From Periplaneta americana (taxonomy: Eukaryota; Arthropoda; Insecta; Blattodea; Blattidae), in the NCBI RefSeq assembly GCF_040183065.1, contig NC_091130.1, positions 128,875,914-128,939,913 of the forward strand: DNA of 64,000 bases, given 5' to 3'. Position 1 is the stretch's first letter. Every line of letters starts with the position of its first letter. The notes below the pieces were generated by a model, which worked only from the letters and a program-made list of their open reading frames with translations, made no database searches and had not been told where the DNA came from. The position numbers and the translations under genes are program-made. This document shows, piece after piece, positions 22,824-33,815 of this stretch.

Positions 22824-23040
22824 TTGGTTTCGTTTTTAAACCCTCTTTATTTATTTATTGGATATCAGAATATGTACTGATATGTGGATAATGTGATGAA
22901 TTAAGGAAACATCAAACCATGTAATAAAGTCATCTTCTGAGTTTCATGTTCTTTACACCTGGTTTATACGTGAAGTAAAATAAATAAATACATAAATAAG
23001 TAGGTGAAGAAACTCTTAAGTAATTGTTAAAAAATCACAA

Positions 23041-23290
23041 AGGCTAGATTTGTCGACCTCGGTGGTTTAGGGGTTACCATGTTTGCCATGTTACCATGTT
23101 TGATCCGTTGTTCATGGGTTGAAACCCGTTTGAGGAGATTGGTTTTTGAGGATGGTAAAATCCTTAGCATGGCTTTCTTCAAAAGGAAAGTAAAACAGAG
23201 CTCCATATCGAAAGACACTTGGAAGGACACAGTCCTTTAATGAGAAGGCCCCAAGAAAAATTTACTGGCTATTTCTCGCCCTTGTCAAAA
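23041..23290 (+). mobile_element. Probable tRNA-derived SINE
   Basis: tRNA-like head: an A-box-like gacctcggtggtttaggggt and a B-box-like gggttgaaacccg about 50 bases later, followed by non-tRNA sequence. It lacks a closed cloverleaf. Ends are not defined by target duplications that I can see. Confidence 0.45.
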
Positions 23291-25422
23291 TTGAGTTTTT
23301 GAGATCACACAATGGCCCATGTCCCACTCTCCACATGTAATTCATGCCAAATGCTAGAGAGTACAATGTAGTATGACTATTAACACAGTTAAAATTTATG
23401 GAGTGTGAAAAAAGCAATGAGACATAATATTTCCGGATTGTGAGCTGTGACATTTGTTCAAGTTGTAATTTGTAAAATTTTCATTTGTCATCTAATTAAT
23501 TAAAAGAATATTCCTCTTGTAAATAATATATTACAGAAATAAATTATAGTAGGTATATTTCGTGAAAAATCGTTGGTTCATTGTGTGTGTGCGTGTGCGT
23601 GTATGTTTTTTCTCATTGACAAAATTGGATCTGCATATCACCATTTTACAAGTAGGGATTCAGTTCTGCCAAAAGTACTATATCTAGCATATCTTACGAG
23701 CATTGTATCTGACCAGATTCAGAAAAACATTAAAGAAATAAATGTACAGAGTGGGCTAAAAGTCGCTTTTCCCAAACACTTCCTTACATTCAATTTACAT
23801 TTGTCTGCATATTCCTTTACAGATTGTGTTCAAAATGGAGGTCCTGTTTCTCGTTACATAATTCACAATGTTTAGACACTGATATACAAATGGCAGAACA
23901 TAACTCACGATTTTCACAAATGACTGTTCGATCATCTGTCGCAACTGATGCAGATCCTATGGTTTCTGAGCATAAACATCATTTTTCATCACCAATGCTG
24001 TGTTCTTACTATGCTTCCACCAACGTTGTAGCACAAAAACACGTTGTTCTATGGTTAATTTGCGAGTTATTGCAAGAAACTAACAGTTATTGCATAGAGA
24101 TGCAACCCAGCATAATAAACAAAACAACAACAGTAACCAGACATGACATCGGAAAAATAGTTGACACACAAACACAGTTGTCACCCCACCACTTATCTAT
24201 TACTTCTGCTATTCGTTTATTCAAGTTATGACATCTATACAAGTATGAAAACTGAGAACGAATATTAGGGAAAGTGACTTCTGACCCACTTTGTCTATGT
24301 CTGCAGTGAAGGGATCTATAAAAATCCTAAGAAACCATCTCTACAGTTATATAGATTGATCTCTTTGCTATGGCGATCTGCTCACTTAAGTTGGGTCTTG
24401 CAAATAGACGACTGTTATCACCCAATAGCTAATAGATGCTAGGAAATTTTATGTTTCTTCTGGAATTAATGATGTTTTGTTTAGTCTTTTCCAATTATTT
24501 CTAATTGTGCTATTTCTTATTCTTTTTCTTCTCCATTGGTTTCTTTTTTTTTTTTTTTCCGTTATAACAACAATTTTATGGTAAGCTTTGTCTTCTAGGC
24601 AGCCTTCACTTGGAGGAAGCTGAATAAAATTTATTCGAAATAAAATTGAAATAGAATATTAATTTTTTGACTAGACTTACCTAGTCACAAACACAATGTT
24701 AAATATGTTGTTTAATCAACTATCCGAAGACACCAATATGGCATCACTCATGAAAGCATATATGAGGCAGATAAGCCAGGAGATATAATATTTTATATTT
24801 TTTAAATACCTACAAATGTAGTGAAATAGCTTTTACATTAGTTTTTCTTTTTCTCTTTTTTATGTGCATTACTGATTTTTTTCTTTCGTAGTACATTCTG
24901 ACGAATATTTCCTCAAACTTTCAGTTGAAGATGGATAAGGAAGATGGAACACACAAAAGTGCTCAATTGAAATGGATTTGATCTCAAAGAATCTATAAGC
25001 ACAAAGTTTTTTCTTTTGGAATTAGATATATCACTTGAATTGGATAACTGCGATAGAATATATTAGTCTTAAATTGAGAGCTCTTATTAACTAATTTCAT
25101 TAATTTACACTTCAGATGAATATTGACGTCTATTTGCACTTGGAGTTAGAGCTTATAGAAGTGAATTGCCTTACTGAAAGTGAGGTTTTCCTGGTGACTC
25201 ATTTTCTGAAGTCCAGTGGCAAACACAAAGAAACCATTCTGTTTATTAACATACCGGTATTATAAAGGAACCAGAATATCTTTAGTATTAATCAGTCAGT
25301 TGCAATCCACTAACTTATTCTCTGATCTAAGCTAAACTAACCTAACCTAACCTAACTTAAGAAAAGTATTATGTTTGCAATGAGATTCATATTAGTTCTT
25401 GATAATTTTATTCTGACATTTA
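23291..25422. other. Intron with no supported gene
   Basis: Over 2 kb without a convincing element. Two overlapping open frames at 23573-24231 show no domain. A short CCTAA run at about 25337-25358 resembles the insect telomere repeat. A T run is at 24545-24558. Confidence 0.4.
25337..25358. repeat. Short interstitial CCTAA run
   Basis: Three perfect and flanking imperfect copies of CCTAA, complement of the insect telomere unit TTAGG. So few copies could be chance. Confidence 0.45.
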
Positions 25423-25822
25423 TAGTCCCGATACTGTTATTTCCAGCGTGACTCCGCCTCTTTGCTTACGTCGTAGAAAGTGAAGGCTCTATAAAGTCTA
25501 GGTAGGTAGTATCGTTCGCCATTTTTGTTCTTACGTTGCCGAGCTACCATACGAGGAATCTATTTGCAACACCGTTAAACATTATCATGTCGTAACTCCT
25601 ATGATAATAAATCAAACGCAATGTAATTCAGGAAATAATTGAGCGGCAAATAACATCTTCATGTGCTTTCTGCGAACGCCAACTAAAGAGCTAAAATGGC
25701 GGGCGATTATATTAAGTATTTATCGAGCCTTAAGAAATGAATCAGCGAATCACAAGACGCACACGTTTAAATGTAGCCGACCTGCAACGCGATTGGCTGC
25801 CGGAAATTAGAGCGACTGGACT
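25423..25822. mobile_element. MITE copy 2, about 400 bp
   Basis: Second copy of the element at 13673-14084, same orientation, with about a 15-base deletion relative to copy 1 near 25740. Ends tagtcc at both sides in inverted form and TA flanks. Confidence 0.75.
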
Positions 25823-26060
25823 ATAGTAAGAAGAATTGATACCATGTCATGATAAAACTTTTCTGTAGTACTGTATATGATAGGCTATATTTTGTGACAC
25901 TGTAAATGTGCAATAGGAGAACTGGCATAAACAACTAGATCAATTCTAAAGGCTAGCCCAAAGTGTAATGTCTTAGGTCTATATCTTCATAAATAAATTA
26001 ATGTGTAAATTGTTAATATGAATATATTTTCATATATTTGAAATTCTCTTGTTTTCTCAG
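25823..26060. other. Intron end upstream of lola exon 4
   Basis: AT-rich; ends with ctcttgttttctcag. Confidence 0.5.
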
Positions 26061-26362
26061 CATCTGTCGAGCAGCTGCTAAACTGGACATGGGAAGAAAA
26101 TCCTTCAGCGTGGTTGAATATTGATGTACATGAACAGAACGATAGACATCAGCTACTCTCAGGTTCAGTGAACAACTTTCATTGCGATAATTGTGGAAAA
26201 TCATATCGCCATAGAAGAACTTTAAAGCGACACCTTGTCTATGAATGTGGAAAGAATCCCAGCTTCAAATGCCCATACTGTCCTTACCAAACAAACAGAA
26301 ATAGTAATCTGCTTCGTCACATCAAATCTGAGATCTCTGGCAGGCATAAACATATATTGTGA
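26061..26362 (+). CDS. lola: lola-like alternative 3' exon 4, divergent second finger
   Basis: The acceptor AG at 26059-26060 follows ttgttttctc. Phase as in the other exons, then 99 codons to TGA. The start reads SVEQLLNWTWEENPSAW. Finger 1 is a normal C2HC (C41, C44, H57, C62; CDNCGKSYRHRRTLKRH). Finger 2 begins normally (C70, C73, H86; CPYCPYQTNRNSNLLRH), but the next histidines are H95 and H97, so the final spacing is 8 or 10 residues instead of 3-5. The linker ECGKNPSFKC also departs from the EPQF of all its sisters. This is the most divergent member, and finger 2 may fold abnormally. No AATAAA was seen before the LINE that begins 70 bases on. Confidence 0.83.
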
Positions 26363-26433
26363 AGCGTACCAAAGAAAATTGTCCCATGTTTAGAACTTAC
26401 TAATTAACTTTTTGCTTGTGAAGAAAGTATATT

Positions 26434-28490
26434 CATTCAGTGGTCTGCTCAAGGGCAGGTCTTTCACTGCAAACCCAGCTTTCTCCAATCTTTCCTATTT
26501 TCTGCCTTCCTCTTTGTCTCCTCATATGGTCCATAATTCTTAATGTTATCTATCATCTGATATGAATAATTTCAAGGGAAAAATTGTTCCGGGGCCGGGT
26601 ATCGATCCCGGGACCTCTGGTTGAACGTACCAGCGCTCTTTCCAACTGAGCTACCCAGGAACTCCACCCGACACCGTCTCAACTTTTCCCTTTATATCCA
26701 CACAACTCGCTTGGGCTGACGAAACGCCAGAGACCCACATCGAGTGCACATAATCTCTGTGTGACTTGGAATTGTGGTTTTCTGTTAATGTACACAGTGA
26801 CGTATATATTATGCAAATCTAGTCTTTCAGGTGAAGCTTCCTGTAAAGCAGATTTGAATAATTTCAAGGGAAAAATTGTTCCGGGTCCGGGTATCGATCC
26901 CGGGACCTCTGGTTGAACGTACCAGCGCTCTCCCAACTGAGCTACCCGGGAACTCCACCCGACACCGTCTCAACTTTTCCCTTTATATCCACACAACTCG
27001 CTTGGGCTGACGAAACGCCAGAGACCACATCGAGTGCACACAATCTCTGTGTGACTTGGAATTGTGGTTTTATGTTAACGTACACAGTGACGTATAAATT
27101 ATGCAAATCTAGTCTTTCAGGTAAAGCTCCCTGTAAAGCAGATTTGAATAATTTCAAGGGAAAAATTGTTCCGGGGCCGGGTATCGACCCCGGGACCTCT
27201 GGTTGAACGTACCAGCGCTCTTTTCAACTGAGCTACCCGGGAACTCCACCCGACACCGACTCAACTTTTCCCTTTATATCCACACAACTCGCTTGGGCTG
27301 ACGAAACGCCAGAGACCCACATCGAGTGCACATAATCTCTGTGTGACTTGGAATTGTGGTTTTCTGTTAATGTACACAGTGACGTATATATTATACAAAT
27401 CTAGTCTTTCAGGTAAGGCTCCCTATAAAGCAGATTTGAATAATTGACGGTGTCGGGTGGAGTTCCCGGGTAGCTCAGTTGGGAAGAGCGCTGGTACGTT
27501 CAACCAGAGGTCCCGGGATCGATACCCGGCCCCGGAACAATTTTTCCCTTGAAATTATTCAAATCTGCTTTACAGGGAGCCTTACCTGAAAGACTAGATT
27601 TGCATATCATCTGATATCTTCTTCTGCCCCGAACTCTTCTCCTGTTCACCATCTCTTCTAGTGCATCCTTCAGTAGGCAGTTTCTTCTCAGCCAGTGACC
27701 CAACCAATTCCTTTTCCTCTTCCTGATCAGTTTCAGCATCATTCTTCCTTCACCCAGTCTTTCCAACACAGCTTCGTTTCTTATTCTGTCTGTCCATTTT
27801 ACACGTTCCATTCTTCTCCATATCCATATTTCAAATGCTTCTATTCGCTTCTCTTCACTTCGTTGTATAATGTCCATGTTTTTGCCCCATACAGTGCCAC
27901 ACTCCATACAAAGCACTTCACCAGTCTCTTCCTTAGTTCTTTTTTCCAGAGGTCCGCAGTAGAGATTCCTTTTCCTATTAAAAGTTTCCTTGGCCATTGC
28001 TATCCTTCTTTTGACTTCCTGGCAGCAGCTCATGTTACTGCTTATATACACCTCAAATATTTGAAGGTGTCCACTTGCTCTACTGTCTCATTTAGAATTC
28101 GAAAGTTTCCTTCTTTATTTTTCATTCTGTGACCATAGTCTTCGTCTTATTTGCATTTATCTTCATCCCATACTTCTCACAGCTGTCATTTAGCTCTAGT
28201 AGCATATCCCTTAGTATCATCTCCTCTTCTGCTAATATCGCCATATCATCAGCAAATCTTATGCACTTTATTCTTCTTCCTTCTACTATCACTCCTCCTA
28301 TGTTCTGAAAACTGTTCTTCACTAAATCCTCCAAGTAGATGTTGAACAGGATAGATGATAAAGGGCATCCTTGATGTACTCCTCTCCCAATTTCACTTCC
28401 TACTGACATTTCTTCTCCTATCCTGACTTTGACTTGTTGTTTTATATAAAGATTACTGAACAATCTTCTCTCTTTCCAATCTACACCTAT
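26434..28490 (-). mobile_element. 5'-truncated LINE interrupted by a SINE multimer
   Basis: Perfect 11-bp target duplication gaaagtatatt at 26423-26433 and 28491-28501. On the minus strand the 5' side (28122-28463) encodes the polymerase core GRGVHQGCPLSSILFNIYLE and the catalytic IRFADDMAIL. After a frameshift near 28060-28120 the C-terminal part follows (RRMERVKWTDRIRNEAVLER, then LIRKRKRNWLGHWLRRNC). The insertion at 26564-27604 splits the 3' untranslated end. The upstream half of the element is missing, so it is a dead copy that landed about 60 bases past lola exon 4. Confidence 0.88.
26564..27604. mobile_element. tRNA-SINE multimer with inverted 5' part
   Basis: Perfect 13-bp target duplication tatcatctgatat at 26551-26563 and 27605-27617. 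It contains three head-to-tail units of 290-292 bases (starts 26564, 26856, 27146) with the tRNA-like region on the minus strand, then one unit in the opposite sense (27445-27604). Each unit has A-box gggtagctcagttggga and B-box-like gatcgatacccgg, and an anticodon-stem-like ctggt..accag. The junction near 27444 is head to head. The whole block arrived as one insertion inside the LINE. Confidence 0.88.
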
Positions 28491-28501
28491 GAAAGTATAT
28501 T

Positions 28502-29131
28502 AAGAGTGTCATTAATATTGTATTGATATTGTACTTGTGGCCAGTATGTTTATTAAAATAAATATGAAATACATTATATGAAGCTGATTCTGATCTTTGC
28601 TGTTGTTAGAAAACTTGATTTCTTTGGTGTCAAAAATGACTAAGAAGAGAAATAAAACGATTTAAAGTAATTGATGTTATATTTTTGTACTATAAAACTT
28701 TCTAGAATTAAAACGTTAAAAGTGTTACAATTTTTTGAAAGAGATAATGTACCTTTGTAACACTTTCAGCTATAGAAAGTTTTATAGTTTTAATCAAGTG
28801 TTAGTGTGAACAATAAAGAACAATATATTTTTATGTATAGTCTTTTCAAATTGTTGTATTAATTTTTGTGATATTTTTTGTTGTGGAGGAAGTAAGATTA
28901 AGGAGTCAATGTTAAGACAGTGTTTAATGCAAGGAGACCTCTGTGAAGGGGCAGAGAAGGGAATACAAGTGAGTAATAGTGATACGAGTACTATACATCA
29001 CAAAGAAAATTTCTCACACACACATAGACAGATAAAGAGAGATAAAGAAGGATGCCTTGAAACAGTATACCAATTGAAAAGTGTAATCCTAAAACTTGCT
29101 CAGTTCACATGACCACTTTTGTGACTTATAC
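28502..29131. other. Inter-exon DNA
   Basis: No gene. An inverted repeat (actataaaactttctaga near 28688 against its complement near 28770-28792) could form a roughly 35-bp stem. A CDS-like frame at 28909 has no domain. Confidence 0.4.
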
Positions 29132-29672
29132 ATACTGGATGTTCATTTCAAAGTGTGTCATGATGTCACTGTTGATGAGTCAGCGATTTGAAGCGAGTTT
29201 CAGCTTTTATGTCAGAGAAGTTACCTATTAATCATGGCGGTCTGTACTGTCTGTGTGCTACCATAACCTCTTTCGAACTATGTTTTGCGCGGCCAAGTCG
29301 TACGCAGGGTACCTATTTGTTATCATTGGTTGCGTACGGCAACATTCCACAATACAAATCAAATGCTCTGTGTCCATGTTGACCGTCGAAGTTAATGTCA
29401 ACAAATACGTAAGTAATCGTCTTAACCATCTCCCCATATCTCGACAGTAAGAAAAAAACTCACCTCAGTACATGTTTCGAAACAGTTCACATTCCTGCCA
29501 CTACCAGCGTTACCGTACGTATCGTTAAGTACTCTTCAGAATGAACGCCGTACTTGCTAGGCAACTTCTCTGGCACACAGGTAATACACCTCTGTGGAAG
29601 TGTAGGCTCATCGGCTAGCCACATGAAGGCATACAGCGAGCCATGACACACTTTGAACTGAACACCCAGTAT
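29132..29672. mobile_element. MITE with ATACTGG ends, about 540 bp
   Basis: Left end atactggatgttcatttcaa then agtgtgtcatg; right end is the inverse, catgacacactttgaactga then acacccagtat. The two ends match over about 33 bases. It is more GC-rich than its surroundings and non-coding. The target duplication is ambiguous in this AT-rich context. Confidence 0.7.
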
Positions 29673-32166
29673 ATATGATTTTTTTTAGACCTCTATCATT
29701 ATATTTTAAGCTTTTCTTCGAAAACAACGTCGATCCTTGTCTAAAAGTTTGTGTTATTGTGCATGCTACTTGAAAACGCGCTCAGTGGTAGACCTGTGGA
29801 TAAAAACTAGCTCAGTCCTTTCATAAAAATGCACTGAATGCGTTTTGGGTTCAACTCTTCAATTACTTTGCTGACTTTTTTAATATATGATATGTGTTCT
29901 TAATTGTTGTGGGCTTACATCTTATTATGGAAGATGTTCAATAAAAATTTCCTATTTCACCATTTACATGTGTGATTTTAACAGCAAGAAATACTAATGA
30001 CCGAGGCACTTGATGAAATATTACTCCTCAAGAGTACAGAGAACTAGAGCTAAATACAATATGTAGGTACATATAGTACCCTAACGAGAATCTGATATTT
30101 TATTGGTAGCTAAATGTCAGTTTTATTCAGTACACCAGTTACTGAAGCAGCTCTGTCCACAGATTTGAACTGATATTGTAACAGTTACCCTATTACGTCA
30201 TATAAGTCTCCAGTGTGGCTAATGAGAAAGGCTATGACACATCACATTCTTAGTCATAACATGGCCAACATTGAACATGATCTTCAGTGTGCCGGCTCAC
30301 ACATTACAGCAGTCGACACAAACCACGCAACGAAGATTCAATTAAGTATTGCTATTCGGACGCATATCATCAATGCTGCTGTTTTTCACAGTCTGACATG
30401 AGCGAACCTCTCACACTTACAAGTCGTACGATCTGACCACATGACTATTGCGGGAAGGCAACGAGTACTACCGTCGTTGCCAGCCCTTGTGAGAAGTCTC
30501 GAAGACTACAATAAGCCAGTATATTTATGTGAGACTGTGGTAGGCAGATCGAAATGGAGGAAAATTTCCATTGAGATTAAAAAGTAGTTGAAGTTGCAGA
30601 AGACAGATTTTCTTTTGAATATTACAAATGTCAAGACGCACAAAGACTAGTAGATCATATAAAAGTTATGCTCTAGTCTATAAATAATAATGATGAAATA
30701 AGACACATTCGCTAGGACTGTGACGAAACTCTTCACAAGTGAGGAGGAGTTTTGAACTGTTTAGAATTGGCCTAAGAAAAATATTCCTATTCCTATTTTG
30801 TATTCAGTTATTTTCTTGTTTCTTTTCTGTACTATTTTTCATACATATATTGTTGTTTTCATGCCTTTTATTAAATAAATAAATAAGTAAATAAAAATGT
30901 TTATATATAAATGCACGTTTAATATGAGATTGATGTAGTGATTCTTTTGTTTTTTAGAACTTTGACTATGTATTTAATTAGGTGATTGTCAAGATGGCCA
31001 TGACTAGATCGTGATAATCACGTGACTGCGATTCGCTCTGTAGCCTGTCTTTCTCGTTAGCCACGAATCTACGTCATTCCTTGTTTCCTTCTTTTTTCAA
31101 AGAGCTCATATCCTTTTGACATACTGTATATAGAGAATTCTTTCGTTATCCCTGCCTCATTCCCCAATCCTTTATCCCTCACTATCTGTATTCATGTTAT
31201 GAACTCTCTTTTGAGTGGAGCATCCAGAAGATGCTCTCTGATCAAGACTGGCTGATTCAGTTAGTGGTGTAAATCCTTACTTCTGGTTGCTTTTCTGGGA
31301 TGCTTTAAAATCCAAAATCCAGCATAGCCTTGTCCTGTTTCCCTGGTCATTTATTTATATTGAATTTAAGTAATTTTATTTCAGCTTGAACTTGTTAATT
31401 TATTTTTATTTCACATTTTATTATTGTTAATTAGTTTATAATTTTATTGTACTTAATAGTAAGTATAATCACATACTCTAATGTACCCTTCTAATTTGTA
31501 TTGTTTTTATATTGGACCAAGTTTGATTAAATTTGTTATATTATATTACAGGAGTATAACAATATATTTCAGAAATATAATTAAGTATTCTGGTCTGAGC
31601 CTGCAATTGTTCCATTATTTTTTGTGATGACTTTACTTATCGTTTTCAATATACAAAGTGACAATTTTCGCTATTTCGAAGGTTTGTATATTTAAAATAA
31701 TTGGTTCTAGTGAATAAAATATTTAAAAGTTAATTTCTTATGCCATATTGAGTTATGCTTGAAGAGAAAAATAAATGTTATTGTAACTCCTAAACGAAAT
31801 ATTAAATTTGTTATTTGTCATAGCTGTAATTACATTGTGATAATATATCTCCCTTAGTATTTTTGTATGTTTTCAAGCATATCATTATGTTAATAGTAAC
31901 TTAAAATTGTTCCTTGGAGTTTTTGTTTCATCAATAATCACTAGAATGAACATCTTCTCATGAAAATCATAAGAAAAATGCTGATTTGAAAATTCTCATA
32001 TACAGTAACACTACATTGCTTTATTACACTTTCTAAAGGTAATAATTGTTTGTACGCAAATGAAATCAAATAGTAGTGTTGAAGTTGTCATCCGTATTGC
32101 AAGAAGTAAATGACAATTATCTAGTTTTCTTTTGGAACAGCAATAATAGAGCTGTATTTTTTGTAG
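29673..32166. other. Long intron upstream of lola exon 5
   Basis: About 2.5 kb without a recognisable element or gene, the largest apparently repeat-free block in the window. It ends in tgtattttttgtag. Confidence 0.45.
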
Positions 32167-32456
32167 ATACACCTGGGTCATGGAATACTGGACAGATATG
32201 GTCTCACATTGAAGTTCGTAACGAAGACAGGACACAGCAAGTGCAAATATGCAGACGAGTCAATGATCCAAATCGCAGTGCTTTTGTTTGTCCAGACTGT
32301 GGGAAAAACTACTCTTACAAAAAAAATATGTTACGCCATAGAAGATTGGAATGTGGCAAAGAACCTCAGTTTAAGTGTTCATATTGTCCACATAGAACAA
32401 CTCAAAAAGGAAATTTGCTTGTGCATGTGAAGAAGATTCATTTTCGAGCTAATTAG
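32167..32456 (+). CDS. lola: lola-like alternative 3' exon 5, zinc-finger pair
   Basis: The acceptor AG at 32165-32166 follows tgtattttttgt. Two split-codon bases, then 95 codons to TAG. The frame happens to stay open upstream into the intron as far as an ATG-class start at 32076, but the acceptor and the shared phase argue for 32167. Finger 1 (C41, C44, H57, C62) reads CPDCGKNYSYKKNMLRH and finger 2 (C70, C73, H86, H91) reads CSYCPHRTTQKGNLLVH. The linker is ECGKEPQFKC. Its closest sister is exon 7 (KNM helix, RTTQK in finger 2). AATAAA lies 63 bases after the stop at 32519. Confidence 0.88.
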
Positions 32457-33388
32457 AGTAATTTTCATTCATCAAGTTTCACGCATTGGTGGTCAAGTTA
32501 ACATTTGTAAGAATGTGAAATAAACATTGATGTGTTTACATTTTCTGTATTTTTTCTTTAAATTTCTTCCTTTTTTCAGCCAATTTAGAAGAGTTTATGT
32601 TCTGTTTCTCTTCGTGGAAAATATTTACAAAGTCTTGGCCATTTTATTCCTATTATCAAATTTCTTTTCAGCCTTTCTTTGAATGTTAATGGCAAAACAG
32701 GGAAGTAATTTTATTCTGATTTTGCTTAACATAATTGTTGTTATTCTTAGGGATGCCATAGCATTTTGTGTTTTTGTTGAAGTAGCGACTTGCCATAAAC
32801 AAAATAGGTGAAGTGTGGCTCACAGGACAAACGCATGCACAGTTTTACAAATAGGATGACTAGGCCTACTATTCCTAAATTGTGTACCAGTGCATTTTTA
32901 CTAGTTCCAGAACATAATATGCAAACAGGAAAATGAATTTATTTCAACACTCACCCTATTTTTTATAATATACTAAGTCAGGCTTATCCTTCAAAGCTGA
33001 AAATCTGTCGATAATGTCATAATAAATTGTCTGAGTTTCATTGAGAGTGGGCAGTATTTCTCTGTGAAAAGCTCTGGTGCTAATAATGAAAGTCTCTTCT
33101 GTGATGTAGCATTCTGGGTGAAATTTTGCAGTTTTTTTTAAACAGAAAAGCTTCTTTCATCGAAATATTTCTTTTAAGTTATTTTATACAACTTCTCTAT
33201 TTTCTTAGCACTTTTTAAAAATAAAGATAAAATGGAACTGTAGGTCGTCCAGAATTTAAAATATCATTTTTATCCTCATATTTAAGTCTACAAAACTGCG
33301 TTTTTAGTAAATTACAAACCATGTCATTTTTTGGATACATATTTCGCACACACTTGTCAACATTTTCTGTATAATTTTTTTCTTTTTA
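32457..33388. other. 3' flank of exon 5 and intron
   Basis: AT-rich, no element recognised. Confidence 0.4.
32519..32524 (+). terminator. Candidate poly(A) signal for exon 5
   Basis: AATAAA 63 bases after the exon 5 stop, followed by a T/G-rich stretch as expected downstream of a cleavage site. Confidence 0.5.
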
Positions 33389-33555
33389 GTGGGTTATTTA
33401 ACGATGCTGTATCAACTACGAGGTTATTTAGCGTTGATGAGGTTGGTGATAGTGAGATGGTATTTGGCGAGATGAGCCCGAGGATTCGCCATAGATTACC
33501 TGGCATTCACCTTACGGTGAAAAAAATCCAACCAGGTAATCAGCCCAAGTGGGAT
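33389..33555 (+). mobile_element. SINE fragment, same family as 55201-55455
   Basis: Shares gggttatttaacgatgctgt, tatcaacta and ggttatttagcgttgatga-type text with the body of the SINE at 55201. The tRNA-like end is missing, and no target duplication was found. Confidence 0.65.
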
Positions 33556-33815
33556 GCCATAGTGGTTGTTAAAATTACTTACGATTGCAAATATACAGTA
33601 CACAATGTACAAATTACATTAATAATTTATTAACTTCAATACTAACTTCTCACATCTACTGTCTCTTTTCTTTAATTTAAAGGCTTATTCACTTCCCATG
33701 TGTGTCAATGTTTTACTTGTTCACTCACTTCTTATTTTAGATTGTTTTGATAAATACGTATTTAATTAACAGGAATGCTGTTCTACATGCAATACATCCT
33801 TGTAATAATTTACAG

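Noticed and set aside
23573-24231. Two overlapping + strand frames as a gene
   Set aside because: No domain, no homology recognised, no convincing splice or start context.
26618-27530. Several tRNA genes
   Set aside because: The tRNA-like segments have box A and B but mismatched acceptor stems, no T before the anticodon, and sit in repeated 290-bp units with target duplications; they are SINE heads.
26564-27604. CRISPR array
   Set aside because: Units are 290 bp without spacers, in an animal genome; this is a SINE multimer.
32076-32166. Start codon of exon 5 at 32076
   Set aside because: The frame is open upstream by chance; the acceptor at 32165-32166 and the phase shared with nine sister exons place the exon start at 32167.
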